Origin: Siphonodentalium dalli
Lineage: Eukaryota; Mollusca; Scaphopoda; Gadilida; Siphonodentaliidae
Assembly: GCA_032622095.1 (NCBI GenBank)
Contig: CP136061.1
Coordinates: 40,553,797 to 40,617,796, forward strand
DNA length: 64,000 bases
Direction: 5' to 3'
A model generated the notes under the pieces. The model made no database searches and had not been told where the DNA came from. It saw only the letters and a program-made list of their open reading frames with translations. Made by a program: the position numbers and the translations under genes. Each line of letters starts with the position of its first letter. Positions within the stretch are counted from its first letter, which is position 1. Positions 24,025 to 34,799 of this stretch are shown here, piece by piece.

Positions 24025-24660
24025 TACGCCCTTTTGAAAAAAAGGTCATATTATGTAAATGGGTTGTCCGTCCGTCCGGCGTCCATCCGCTTTGGTTTCC
24101 GGATGATAACTTTAGATTGAATCGAGTGAACTGAACCAAATTTTGACTGAGTTATGTCCCTTTTTGTCCGCCGACCAACGGGTTCGGAGGACTATTATAA
24201 TCAGCACGTGCGTGCGTCTGTCGAGCCGTCCGTCCATCCGTCCGTCCGAGGTTTCCGGATGATAACTTTAGTTAGAGTGAACCAAATTAAATTAAATTTG
24301 GTATATGGGTTTACTAGCAGAAAAGACAGGTCAAGTTCAAATTCTGGTTCCGTCCGCCAAGTTTCACCAGAGTTATGCCCCTAAAGACAGGTTTTTATGT
24401 GCATACAACGGTCGTATCAAGCCAACGCTTAGAGGTGGACATGAGGTCTACCGACCTTTTATTCGACTTAGAATTTACCTGATTTGCGGTTTCCGGATGA
24501 TAACTTTAAATTGAATCAAGTGAACTGAACCAAATTTGGTATATTAGTTTACCACCCCAAAATACAGATCAAGTTCGAATATGGGTATTGTTCGCATGAT
24601 TTTGACTGAGTTATGTCCCTTTTTCGACTTGAGGAGGATACTAAAAATAGGATCGGGAAG
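24025..24660 (+). repeat. GATGATAACTTTA-type tandem-core repeat
   Basis: Diverged units share TTTCCGGATGATAACTTTA, GAACCAAATTTGGTATA, CAGGTCAAGTTC and GAGTTATG(T/C)CCCT, with a GTCCGTCCG run at each head. Related copies lie at 58528-58990 and, in part, 17750-17960 and 22925-23010. Such repeats are common in bivalve and gastropod genomes. Short open frames in it are not genes. Confidence 0.65.
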
Positions 24661-24784
24661 GGATGTAAATTTAGTATTTTTTTTATATTGGCCTTACTCA
24701 CCAACTAATACGAATTCGTAAGGATTACTCCAACATGTTTTCATTTTTATTCCATGGCTACCAGAGAGCTATTGAATTATTCAG

Positions 24785-24814
24785 ATGATATCTTTGAGCC
24801 TGATCCAAAGAGAG
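24785..24814 (+). CDS. Microexon: acidic linker
   Basis: A 30-bp exon lies between ATTATTCAG and GTGAGT. It enters in phase 1 and leaves in phase 1. With the G left by the exon at 19891 it reads DDIFEPDPKR. The next exon (29112) contributes Ala and then Arg, giving an EPDPKRAR run that could serve as a basic nuclear-localisation patch. The evidence is the strong donor, the acceptor and the preserved phase. It is too short for any domain match. A transcript would be needed to be certain. Confidence 0.55.
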
Positions 24815-25070
24815 GTGAGTTTATATAATCTGAATATCACGGTTTCCGCTATGGGAAAATAATGGCCATTTTATGGCCATTTGTGACTTTGTCATACTGC
24901 AAACTTGATGAGGTGACTGTTAATTTGCCCAACCGTGCAAAAAATTTTGATTTTGAGAATGAAAACTAGCCACTATGTTGCACATGAGAAGCTATCAACG
25001 ATCCAGATGAAGCTGGAATTTTCTAACTTTTTGTGGTTCCTCCTGTTTAGCAATCAGTTTATACCCCTCC

Positions 25071-25484
25071 CAAGCCTGATTATTTGTCTGTCATTTGCAG
25101 AATGAGGTCCCCAAAGGGTGAATTTAGTGACGCTATCCAGCATGGCAGGCTAGCAGCACTAAATTCACCCTCTGGGGACCTCATTCTGCTTAGGCCTCAT
25201 CTTCTCTGGAAGGTTTTTTTCTTATCAAATTTCTATAGAAACTTAGATTCTATTTCGTTTTTTTAGTTTAGTTTCACTATATCCAGTGCTATATTCCCAA
25301 ATTTGCAGATGACACATTGCAAAATTGAGGTTCCCAATGGGTTTACATCACAATATTCACCATTTGGTAACTTCAATCTGAGTCTGTGTCTCCCATAGCT
25401 GATGAGGCCATGCAGAATGAGGTTCACAGAGGGTGAATTTGGTGATGCTAGCCCACTATGACAGGAACACTAAACTCAGACTTG
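25071..25484. mobile_element. GAATGAGG-family MITE, uninterrupted long copy
   Basis: It starts CAAGCCTGATTATTTGTC and ends CTCAGACTTG. The flanks ACCCCTCC (25063-25070) and ACCCTCC (25485-25491) are a near-perfect duplication. It is collinear with the split copy 8305-11370 and shows that copy's structure before the Helentron-like insertion. The right hairpin is partly deleted. Confidence 0.8.
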
Positions 25485-25561
25485 ACCCTCCATATGCCTT
25501 CAAATCAATATTCAAGTAGTAGTTTGCCAAGTGTTTTGTATCAACCAATTGATAAATAGAG

Positions 25562-25690
25562 AATACAGTAATGCTCTAGATAATCCACTCCTTAACCACA
25601 GCAGAATTATGGGTAATTTTTCAGGATTTAGTCGGAAATATGGCTTGTTGCCATTCATCAGAAAGCTCTCACTGAGTAATACCATTGTGT
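25562..25690. mobile_element. Short AATACAG-ended MITE, second copy
   Basis: Read in reverse this matches 8130-8275 over most of its length (ACCACAGCAGAATTATGGGT, TATGGCTTGTTGCCATTCAT). The right end is missing. Confidence 0.6.
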
Positions 25691-25790
25691 TATCCATCGC
25701 CACGGTCAGTGTTATCGATCACCTCGGTCCAGACAATTGATATAACATTCTACGCCACGGCAATTTCCCGCTATATAATTGAGAAGCTTA

Positions 25791-25948
25791 TAATAAATAG
25801 AGGATCTACAACTCGTCCCCAGTTTATAGCAGAATTTAAAAAACGAGTCCAGTAAATTAGGTCTGGACTGAGCCTTTGGCCTAATTTACTGGACTCGTTT
25901 TGTAAATTCTGCTATAAACTGCGGACGAGTTATAGATTCTATTTATTA
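25791..25948. mobile_element. Palindromic MITE with AATAAATAGA ends
   Basis: Inverted arms of about 70 bp (TAATAAATAGAGGATCTA..., CTCGTC, AGTTTATAGCAGAATTTA, ACGAGTCCAGTAAATTAGG) enclose a loop of about 15 bases. The terminal word is shared with the larger element at 26325-29008. Confidence 0.75.
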
Positions 25949-26719
25949 CATGATCCAAAACCTCGATAAAACATACTTAAATCAACACATATGACCTGAA
26001 AATAACATCGGCTTATATAAGACCTGCGATGACATTTCAGGTAACTCTGCGTTGTTTGCCCGCGTAAAGAAATAGTTCCAGATAAATAAAAACTCTGTGA
26101 CGTATTTAATGGCGCGTATAGTTAATGAAATAACTTTTCAAATTTATTAGAGTGTGTCGGAACATTATTGGAAGCCATAGTTTTTTTTGAGACATAGAGT
26201 AGGGAATGTAAACACCAGAAGTCAAAGGTCACCTGGCACTATTTCCTGTTATGCAACGAATGTTTAATATCACAATTTATAGAATGGGTTTATTGAATGA
26301 AATAAGGCTATGATCATGTAATAAATAGAGGATATCTAGTGTTTTTTAGTGTATACCGACCAAGACAAATGTCTATTTTTCGTGATTGTGGCTTGCCATG
26401 AACGAAAAGTAAACATTTGTTGCGGTCACAAATGAGATGATTTTTGGTATCCACTCAAAATCACTAGATTTTCTTTTTATATTATGGGTGCTGTGTATAT
26501 GACCATTATAACTGGGTCACATTCAAATCTAATACTTCATAATAGAATTATACTAAATGCTACTACATGTATATGGTTAACATTTTACAATTTGTTGATA
26601 GTTATTCAAAAAATTCAGTTACGTCACATGCATCCATAACATCAAAGCTGCAATCAAAGTGTAATTTTCTATTTCTTCACTGCTAACGGTTATTATCTGT
26701 TAACGATTTCTACTATAAT

Positions 26720-27165
26720 TATACCCCCACTTTCGAAGAAAATGGGGGGTATACTGGATTGACTGCGTCTGTCTGTCCATCCGTCCGTCACGCTTTCTCA
26801 ATCCGTTTCTCCGTCCGTCCGTCCGACCTCATAACTCAAACAACTATGAACCGATTTCAATAATTTGTTTTATGCAATCTCCTTAGGACGGTCTCTCCGC
26901 ATGATGCTAATTGCGGTTCGGTCCGACCTTTTTTTTTGCAAGTTACGCCTCTTTTTCGACTTATTTTGACTTAGAAAATTCTGTCCGACATAATAACTTT
27001 AACAAATATGAACCGATTTCAATAATTTTTGGTATACATGCTTCTCATAATACCCTCTCTACATGATGCGGCTAGGGATTGGCTCATACTGTTCGTAATA
27101 TTACACCTCATTTTCCACAGTGAATTTGCCACGGTGGGGGTATGCTAGCACTTGAGTGCACACCT
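26720..27165 (+). repeat. ATACCCCC...GGGGGTAT mollusc-type repeat
   Basis: It starts TATACCCCCACTTTCGAAG and GGGGGGTATAC, passes through CCGTCCGTCCGTCCGACC, and has two diverged units with AACAA(A/C)TATGAACCGATTTC. It ends GGTGGGGGTATGCTAGCACT. A fragment of the same class is at 18040-18110. Non-coding. Confidence 0.65.
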
Positions 27166-27362
27166 CTTGTTTTTTTTATTATACTCTCATAAATCATGAA
27201 TTTTGATATCCCCCCAAAAGTGGATATCAAAGTTTTGATTTTCACACTAGCTCTCGCGAGTGCTACCAAAGTATTTGAAAATCTTCACGAATCAGTAGAT
27301 TTACTCAACACTGCTATTATTATAAATATAATACAAATCTATTATTATAGATATAATACAAA

Positions 27363-28661
27363 TAGTGCTGGGACGGTTGGGGTTTTTTCCTATCCGGTTA
27401 ACCGCGGGCATTAACCTAATCATAACCGGTTAACCGCGACCATCATTACCCTAATTATGAGATTGAATACACTGGTCACTATATCGGCAAAACAAGTGTT
27501 GATTACGTGTCCCGGAAACGGCGATATACATGCGATCACAAGCAATGTCTTGGTCGTACAATGCGGTCCCTTTACGGCGATCGAATAGTGATAAATGTGT
27601 ATAAATTAATTAAGTTTTGAGCCCAAACAAACTAAAATATAATATATATTAGTAGTGCGCTAGTATATCGATGTTTACGGGAGTTCCGCATAAACAACGC
27701 TTGCTTGCAAAACCTTCCGCGACTAAATATAGTTCCTTCCTCGTGTATATCCCGGGCATGATTAGCCCAAACATGTGTACTACAAGGTACTGAAGGTAGG
27801 TATACTGTTGTTTAGTAATGTTTACTTGTGTTTGGTATAGGTAGGTATGTATTAATCACAGTGGCTTCACGATGTTACTTCAATTATTTAATAAACAAAT
27901 TCAAACAAAATTAAATTGTCGTGATTCATTACCCAAGCCCCAGCCAGTGTTTAGGAAATAAAGTTATCGAACACATCACTAGATAAACTCGGAGTTCCCA
28001 CTCCCAGTAGGCCTATGTGTTTTTTCTGGATGTGCGACTTCATATTGGATGTTGATCCAGAATAAACGAATCGCGTTCAGCAGGCCTTGCATTCCACCCA
28101 TTTCTTCATTTTATTTCGTCATCTTCAATTAGGACTAAATGTCCCCAAACGTCCAATTTCCATTTTTGTAGGTCTCCTGCCATCGCTCCTAATAATAATG
28201 ACAAAGGGGGGACAGTTTCAACAAAACGGACAGACTATTGATGACGTAGTAAAAGTCTAGACTTGATTGCTTCGATGTATGCCGCGGTGCGCATGCAGCC
28301 GGAATGTCATGTAAGGCCGCCAAAGGAAATTGGTATTGAATGTGTAGCAAGTGATTCGCAGATTGACACAGAGTGTAGTTGTTGGTTTCATGTCTAGAAA
28401 AGTCGCCGGTGATCAAACGGGCATGTGTTGTGGAGTATATGAATACACAATCAACTGTCCAAAATCGCTTCTAAGCGGCTTCTTATTACTTTCTCTCATT
28501 ACTTAAACTTCCGTAAATGATTTCGGCAACATTTAAATGGACTACTACGATGATAGTACAATCGTTATCAATAGTACAGTTATCCGGTTGTGGCCTCATC
28601 CAACCGGTTGACACGCGTAACCGAACCATAACCGGATATCCGGACAACCGTCCTAGCACTA
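27363..28661. mobile_element. hAT transposon with BED-finger remnant
   Basis: The ends TAGTGCTGGGACGGTTG and CAACCGTCCTAGCACTA form terminal inverted repeats. A perfect 8-bp duplication AATACAAA flanks it (27355-27362 and 28662-28669). Subterminal ACCGGTTAACCGCG words repeat. A degenerate BED zinc finger is present on the minus strand at 28020-28185. TIR, duplication and BED finger together give a firm hAT call. It sits inside the 26325-29008 element. Confidence 0.92.
28035..28185 (-). pseudogene. BED-type zinc finger of a hAT transposase, broken
   Basis: On the minus strand from 28185 the sequence reads MAGDLQKWKLDVWGHLVLIE, giving the aromatic start of a BED finger. After a frameshift comes KKWVECKAC (the C-x2-C pair). 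After another shift comes STSNMKSHIQKKH (the H-x4-H end). BED fingers bind DNA at the N-terminus of hAT transposases. The rest of the transposase is absent. The finger cannot be translated as one piece. Confidence 0.7.
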
Positions 28662-29111
28662 AATACAAATATATTTTATGTTGAAATTCAGTAGAATTTT
28701 TGGGGAAACAAATGGAAGAATATTTCTCTATTCTGTGGCTGGTGAAGTGAACAGGCAGCAGTCAGCTGTTGGCTTTGATACATCGATTGAAGGCGATTGT
28801 GAGAACAGCTATCGTCATAAATGGCTTCCAATAAATGCTTCCAATAAAAAGTATATCGAGTGTTCTTTGAGTGGATACCAAAAATAATGTTATTGTGAAT
28901 GAGACGAAAGTATATTTACCGTTAAGACACTCGCGAAAATAACCATTTTTCTCACTCACTAGTGACATAATTTTCTGTATCCACTCGAAAACACTAGATA
29001 TCCTCTATATTTTTATTGAAAAGCATTATTTTCACAGGATCAAACTATTTTTTTGCCATTTTAGGTGGATTTATCAATAGATATGAAGCTAATAGTTTTA
29101 TTGTGTTTTAG

Positions 29112-29204
29112 CTCGTGTGAATTCAGAACAATCAAGTTTTGGAAACACTGCAGAAAAGAAAATGACGAGACCTGAACCAGCTCTTATGCATGGGATTAAT
29201 ACAG
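29112..29204 (+). CDS. Exon: linker ending at a minisatellite
   Basis: This 93-bp exon lies between TTGTGTTTTAG and GTATTA, with phase 1 at both ends. With the G of the previous exon it reads ARVNSEQSSFGNTAEKKM, then TRPEPALMHGINT, a hydrophilic disordered linker with no domain. Its last 10 bases, ATTAATACAG, are the first copy of a 24-bp minisatellite (29195-29466), and each unit repeats the same donor-like ACAG-GTATT. If a later donor is used, the protein gains in-frame INTGIIYE units. Alternatively reading runs on to a stop at 29513. Exon limits are inferred from splice words and phase only. Confidence 0.58.
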
Positions 29205-29466
29205 GTATTATTTATGAGATTAATACAGGTATTATGTATGAGATTAATAAAGGTATTATTTATGAGATTAATACAGGTATTATTTATGAGATTAATACAG
29301 GTATTATTTATGAGATTAATACAGGTATTATTTATGCGATTAATACAGGTATTATTTGTGAGATTAATACAGGTATTTATGAGATTAATACAGGTATTAT
29401 TTATGAGATTAATGCAGGTATTTATGAGATTAATACAGGTATTTTTTATGAGATTAATACAGGTAT
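29195..29466 (+). repeat. 24/21-bp minisatellite across an exon-intron border
   Basis: Eleven units of ATTAATACAGGTATTATTTA plus TGAG, nine of 24 bp and two of 21 bp, are followed by a partial unit. Every unit length is a multiple of three and eleven of twelve AT-TAAT starts carry a CAG-GT donor core (one is AAG-GT). Both strands are open across it, which is a product of the repeat and not evidence of a minus-strand gene. Confidence 0.92.
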
Positions 29467-30329
29467 ATGCCGATGTCACTTCGTGAGGTCAATTGAGTTC
29501 GCTTACTTTTTATAATATGTAAACACTAAGGAAATTACAACTTCAATTTGCAACTGATGTTGTTTTCAGAACAAATATCATGTCTTCTATGGAATAAACC
29601 CATTTAATGTCGCAATTGTTGTATTTGACAACATTTAATTGTGGTTTTATGTGAGCTGGTCAATATGATACATGCATGCTGATATCTTATTCCTGTGAAA
29701 CAACACAATTGGCCATTGCTAATTAATAAATTACTTATTAATTGGTTGCTTCCACATTGACTCAGTTATGAGGCCTTGGTCTGTCATATTGGCCCTCGGT
29801 ATCATAACTCAGTCAATGTGGAAACAATCTTTTAATAACATATATTAGTAAAGATAGGGTTAAGATGGTGAGAAGCGGGCATCTATGCAATTAAAGGTAC
29901 TCAATCCGATTCGATGGTCCCCACATCATCACATACCAACAACAGCATTTTTTTTAAATGCCGCTTCAGTTATCAGAATCGAATAATGGCCCATAAATAA
30001 TGCTAACCACATTCAACTATAGTATAAATTGCCCAAAACCTGTTATTTATCAACATTTTGTTCAACGAAATTTGGCCAGATTGTCTGACACCCAAAGCCA
30101 CCTGATTTTAGAGTTATCCAGCTTCATCCAGCAATTTGGTCCAAGGCCCCCAAAAAGTACCTGTGGTGAAAAATAATAGATTTCAATAATCAATATCTGA
30201 TCACTCTGAGCTTTGATAGGTGGGTCCTCAATCATATATTTTTTACCCCCGAAGCCAAAGAAATAGTATCTTGGGAGCGTTAATTCAGATTATGCATTTT
30301 TAATCAACTCTATTTAAGAGATGGGCTAA
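29467..30329 (+). other. Intron segment, mostly unannotated
   Basis: Apart from the hairpin at 29749-29825 nothing is recognised. No exon-like words were found. Confidence 0.5.
29749..29825. repeat. Hairpin, ~28-bp arms
   Basis: CTTCCACATTGACTCAGTTATGA at the left pairs with TCATAACTCAGTCAATGTGGAA at the right, with a loop containing GGCC words. It may be a tiny foldback element. Confidence 0.65.
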
Positions 30330-32325
30330 CCCTTTCAGATAATAAGTTTAACCCTTTCTTTACTAAATACTCATTGGCCAGTAATTCCCTTTGGGAATGT
30401 TCAGATAATAAGTTTATTAACCCTTTCTAAGTTAAATACTCATTGGCCAGTAATTCCCTTAGGGAATTTTCAGATAATAAGTTTAACCCTTTCTTTACTA
30501 AATACTCATTGACGAGTAGTTCCCTTAGGGAATGTTCAGATAATAAGTTCAATCACTTCAATACTAAATACTCATCAACTACCTTAGGAAATGTTCAGAT
30601 AAGTTTAACCCTTTCTATACTAAAGCATCATTGATGAGTAGTTATCCCATAGGAAATGTTCAGACAATAAGTTTAACCCTTTCTATACTAAATACTCATT
30701 GGAAGAGTAGTTCCCATAGGAAATGTGCAGACAATAAGTTTAACCGTTTCTATACTAAAGCATCATTGATGAGTAGTTATCCCATAGGAAATATTCAGAT
30801 AATAAGTTTAACCCTTTCCATACTAAACGTCATTGATGGGTAGTTATCCTATAGGAAATGTTCATATAATAAGTTTAACCGTATCTATACTAAATACTCA
30901 TTGACGATAGTTCCCTTAGGGAATGTTCACATAATTAGTTTAACCCTTTCTTTACCAAATAATCATTGACGAGTAGTTCCCTTAATAAGTTTAACCCTTT
31001 CTATACTAAATACTCGCCTTTCTTTACTAAATACTCATTGACGAGATTTTTCAGATAATAAGTTATTTTCTATACCAAATACTAATTGAAAAGTAGAATG
31101 TAGTTCCCTTAGGAAATGTTCAGAAAATAAAACACTTTCTATACCAAATACTTATTGACGAGAAGTTCTCTTAGGGAATGTTCAGATAATAAGTTTAACC
31201 CTTTCTATACTAATGCATCATTGATGAGTAGTTATCCCATAGGAAATGTTCAGATAATAAGTTTAACCATTTCTATACTAATGCATCATTGATGAGTAGT
31301 TGTCCCATACAAAATTTTCAGATAATAAGTTTAACCCTTTCTATACTAAAGCATCATTGATGAGTAGTTATCCCATAGGAAATGTTCAGATAATAAGTTT
31401 AACCCTTTCTATACCAAAGCATCATTGATGAGTAGTTATCCCATAGGAAATGTTCAGATAATAAGTTTAACCCTTTCTATAATAAAGCATCATTGATGAG
31501 TAGTTATCCCATAGGAAATGTTCAGATAATAAGTTTAACATTTTCTATACTAAATTCTCACCTTTCGTTACTAAATACTCATTGACGAGTAGTTCTCTTA
31601 GGAAATGTTTAGTTAATAAGTTTAACCTTTTCTATACTAAATACTCACCTTTCATTACTATATATACTCATTGACGAGTAGTTCTCTTAGGAAATATTTA
31701 GTTAATAAGTTTAACCTTTTCTTTACTAAATACTCATTGACGAGCAGTTCCCTTAGGAAATGATCAGATAATAAGTTCCTTTCTATACCAAATACTAATT
31801 GACAAGTACAATATAGTTCCTTTAGGAAATGTTCAGAAAATAAGTTTTACCCTTTCTATACTAAAGCATCATTGATGAGTAGTTATCCCATAGGAAATGT
31901 TCAGATAATAAGTTTAACACCCTTTCTACACTAAAGCATCATTGATGAGTAGTTATCCCATAGGAAATGTTCAGATAATAAGTTTAACCCTTTCTAACTA
32001 AAGCATCATTGATGAGTAGTTATCCCACAGGAAATGTTCAGATAATAAGTTTAACCCTTTCTATAATAAAGCATCATTGATGAGTAGTTATCACTTAGGA
32101 AATGTTCAGATAATAAGTTTAACCCTTTCTATAATAAAGCATCATTGATGAGTAGTTATCCCATAGGAAATGTTCAGATAATAAGTTTAACCCTTTCTAT
32201 AATAAAGCATCATTGATGAGTAGTTATCCCATAGGAAATGTTCAGATAATAAGTTTAACCCTTTCTATAATAAAGCATCATTGATGAGTAGTTATCCCAT
32301 AGGAAATGTTCAGATAATAAGGTTG
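30330..32325 (+). repeat. ~68-bp minisatellite, array 2 (about 29 units)
   Basis: Units like TTTAACCCTTTCTATACTAA, (A)GCATCATTGATGAGTAGTT, ATCCCATAGGAAATGTTCAG, ATAATAAG. The spacing of TGTTCAG words is 68 bp in the regular distal half (32171 to 32239). The proximal half is closer to array 1 (ACTCATTGACGAGTAGTTCC), while the distal half is a homogenised variant (GCATCATTGATGAG). The array ends in reversed words (GTTGAACTCTTTACCTGAAC, CACCAATGATT) at 32330-32365, as array 1 does. Confidence 0.9.
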
Positions 32326-32462
32326 ATTGTTGAACTCTTTACCTGAACATTTCCACCAATGATTATGAATCATTCTACTCTTGTATTATATATTATATTG
32401 TGAACCCACTGCCCACTTGCAGAAATCATGAATATACAATTTAATACAAAATATATCCTTCA

Positions 32463-33089
32463 GCTTCAACCAGAGTGCGTAACGGCTCTGCTTTAAACAG
32501 CAATCAACTGACTGCGAGAGCTTCAACCAAAGTGTGTAACGACTCTGCTTTAAACAGCAATCAACTGACTGCGAGAGCTTCAACCAAAGTGCGTAACGAC
32601 TCTGCTTTAAACAGCAATCAACTGACTGTGAGAGCTTCAACCAAAGTGCGTAACGACTCTGCTTTAAACAGCAATCAACTGACTGCGAGAGCTTCAACCA
32701 AAGTGTGTAACGACTCTGCTTTAAACAGCAATCAACTGACTGCGAGAGCTTCAACCAAATTGCGTAACGACTCTGCTTTAAACACCAATCAACTGACTGT
32801 GAGAGCTTCAACCAAAGTGCGTAACGACTCTGCTTTAAACAGCAATCAACTGACTGCGAGAGCTTCAACCAAAGTGCGTAACGACTCTGCTTTAAACAGC
32901 AATCAACTGACTGCGAGAGCTTCAACCAAAGTGCGTAACGACTCTGCTTTAAACAGCAATCAACTGACTGCGAGAGCTTCAACCAAAGTGTGTAACGACT
33001 CTGCTTTAAACAGCAATCAACTGACTGCGAGAACTTCAACCAAAGTGCGTAACGACTCTGCTTTAAACAGCAATCAACTGACTGCAAGA
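32463..33089 (+). repeat. 57-bp coding minisatellite, 11 units
   Basis: Eleven units of exactly 57 bp (627 bp), with few substitutions (for example CGT/TGT giving R/C, GCG/GTG giving A/V). The unit is GCTTCAACCAAAGTGCGTAA, CGACTCTGCTTTAAACAGCA, ATCAACTGACTGCGAGA. Two following stretches of 57 bp each look like old, diverged units (shared AKI...SS/TS...A.Q pattern). The unit length keeps the frame. Confidence 0.93.
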
Positions 33090-33263
33090 GCTGCTACATC
33101 CTGTGAAGCTAAGATAGTCACTTCAGCGGCCAATCAGAATCCTCGAGCTACAGCCTTCTGTAAAGCTAAGATAGGCTCTTCAGTGGCCAGTCAGAAGCAT
33201 CCAATACCTTTAGAGTACCCTTACTGCTGTGATGTGTGCCATTTGATCTACAAAACCAAAGAT
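32464..33263 (+). CDS. Exon: 19-residue repeats and first half of a zinc finger
   Basis: This 800-bp exon follows ATATCCTTCAG, enters in phase 1 (G plus CT gives Ala, in frame with the exon at 29112) and ends in phase 0 at GAT before GTAAGT. It encodes eleven 19-residue repeats (consensus ASTKVRNDSALNSNQLTAR), then two decayed repeats, then YPYCCDVCHLIYKTKD. That tail is the C-x2-C half of a matrin/U1-type zinc finger, and the H-x5-H half lies in the exon at 59099. Such fingers, in ZFR, ZNF346 and similar proteins, bind double-stranded RNA. The repeats look disordered. A minus-strand open frame over the same repeats is a shadow. Confidence 0.68.
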
Positions 33264-33306
33264 GTAAGTCATGTAAACCTTTGGTGCAACATTAAAGATT
33301 CTATGC

Positions 33307-33363
33307 CAGTGCATTCTCTTATATATGCAAGTCTCCCATATGGAGCCTAACATATAAGAGAAG
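33307..33363. repeat. Decayed copy of the piggyBac-MITE hairpin
   Basis: CAGTGCATTCTCTTATATATG and CATATAAGAGAAGTGG match the hairpin module of 14076-14142 with changes. No TTAA-flanked element surrounds it. Confidence 0.65.
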
Positions 33364-33718
33364 TGGAACAGCCAACAGCTATCTTGGATTTTACTCTTTG
33401 TATGACTAAATTCTTCTGCCCACCCAAGAGGCCAACTCCCTCATCCGATAATCGCCAAACTTCATGTGGATCTTCGGTGTGACCTGTAGATAAGAGCCAT
33501 CTCAGATTTTACTCTTTCTAGTCGTATTACTGCATCATTTGGCACTCCCTACAGCCAAACTTTCGCATCTGATTAATCCCAAAATGTTTATGCATCTTCA
33601 GGGTTACCTCTAGTTACATAAGCATATAAACTGTCCGAGTTCCCTATCGCTCTATGGACTGTATTATATAGCATGATTCCATTTCCATGTTGAGCTACAG
33701 CATCATTGACACTTTCAT
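33355..33718 (+). mobile_element. Helentron-like element, 3' part only
   Basis: About one and a half diverged core monomers (AGCTATCTTGGATTTTACTC, TCATCCGATAATCGCCAAAC) are followed by the family's 3' end: GTTGAGCTACAGCATC, ATTGACAC, TTTCAT. The first satellite monomer follows directly at 33719. Confidence 0.6.
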
Positions 33719-33803
33719 ATAATGTACACTGTGGGGGTATCCTTATATTCACTGGGACAGTCCCACCTCCAGTTATATCATGTACACTGTGGGGGTATCC
33801 TTA
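33719..33803 (+). repeat. Satellite, left remnant (split from the main array)
   Basis: About one and a half monomers in the same orientation as the main array (TGTACACTGTGGGGGTATCC, GGGACAGTCCCACCTCCAGTTATATC). They break at TTA where the inverted-repeat transposon starts. The main array resumes with TTAGACCC at 41341. Confidence 0.85.
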
Positions 33804-34799
33804 TAGTGTGGTCGTGGTACGCAAAAAAAAGGGGTTGACCCAGAAGAAATTGGTAAAGAAGCGATCTCGGTGTCATTCAACGCGGGAGAATCTCTGCTAC
33901 AGCATATCCAAAATCTGCTAAAATCCGCTTTGGGGAAGATCCAGGATCCAAGATGGCGTCTAACATCGCCGCCTTTAGTCAAAAGATATTCTGACTGAGA
34001 TTAATTCGACATAATGAGAACAAATTTTGCCATATTTATACAAATGTAAACATTTTTGCGAAGGTAAAGTATTATGCCACATATCTATAGAAAAAATGGA
34101 ACCCCTCGCCCCAGATGGCTGCCAAAATGGCGGCCTAAACTCGAAAATTTGAAGTTTTTGCCTAATATCAATTCCTGTTGTTTGATAATGGTTCGGACTG
34201 GCGACAGTGATTAGTCTTATTCATGTTAATTCAGCATTGGAGCAATGAAAGATACCATAAATGGGGTCCCAGACTCATCTACACCCTCAAAAATTTGATT
34301 TTACAGAATGCGGTATAAAATTCCACAAAAATCGCCATTGGGATTCCAGTCATATATCAACAAGAAATGGACAGAACTGTACAATGTAAGTTGGGCATAC
34401 CATTATCTATAAATACTCCAATTCAATGAAACCCAAATTGGCGCTTTGTCTTAAAATGGCTGCCAAAATGGCAGTCAAAATATGGAAAATGGCGAATATT
34501 TAGAATGGTCGTCAGAGGGTTGGACCCATAAGTAATTGGTAAAGAAGCGGTTTTGTTGTCATTCGACGCGGGAGAATCTCGTGTATAACATATCCAAAAT
34601 CCGCTAAAATCCGCTTTGGGGAAAATACAGAATTCAAGATGGCGTCTAACATGGTCGCCAATAATAATGAAAATGGCAAATATGTAGGTATTCACGAAAA
34701 CCCACTCGACAAAACGCCAATTCGGCATCAATACACATCATTGATTGAAATCAATGTTTTTTGTGGGTATGAGTAGCCAATCATGATTCAAAATTCTAA

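Larger units (their letters stand above)
19892..24784 (+). other. Intron with MITEs and a minisatellite
   Basis: Besides the elements listed (19933-20318, 21996-22209, 23381-23860, 24025-24660), I see nothing coding. The region 21190-21805 contains weak inverted words around AATTCGCGCAC that may be a decayed element. AAACTAGACCA near 22236 and TGGTCTAGTTTTAG near 22778 are a weak inverted pair. Confidence 0.5.
26325..29008. mobile_element. 2.7-kb element with ATAGAGGATATCTAGTG ends
   Basis: Terminal inverted repeats ATAGAGGATATCTAGTGTTTT and its complement enclose two other repeats, 26720-27165 and the hAT at 27363-28661. Subterminal words (TATCCACTC, AGTGT) are also inverted. No transposase is seen. 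The element's own sequence is probably only 0.9 kb without the nested insertions. Confidence 0.65.
24815..29111 (+). other. Intron filled with nested transposons
   Basis: The GT-AG intron of 4.3 kb carries a GAATGAGG MITE, two small MITEs and a 2.7 kb element with a nested hAT, all listed. The remaining few hundred bases (24815-25070 and 25951-26324) show nothing I recognise. Confidence 0.5.

Noticed and set aside
29132-29479. Minus-strand and second-frame open frames over the 24-bp repeat
   Set aside because: They result from unit lengths divisible by three with no stop codon. There is no splice or domain support.
32386-33087. Minus-strand 233-codon open frame with 19-residue repeats
   Set aside because: It is the antisense shadow of the 57-bp minisatellite. 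The plus strand has matching splice sites, phase and a zinc-finger motif.
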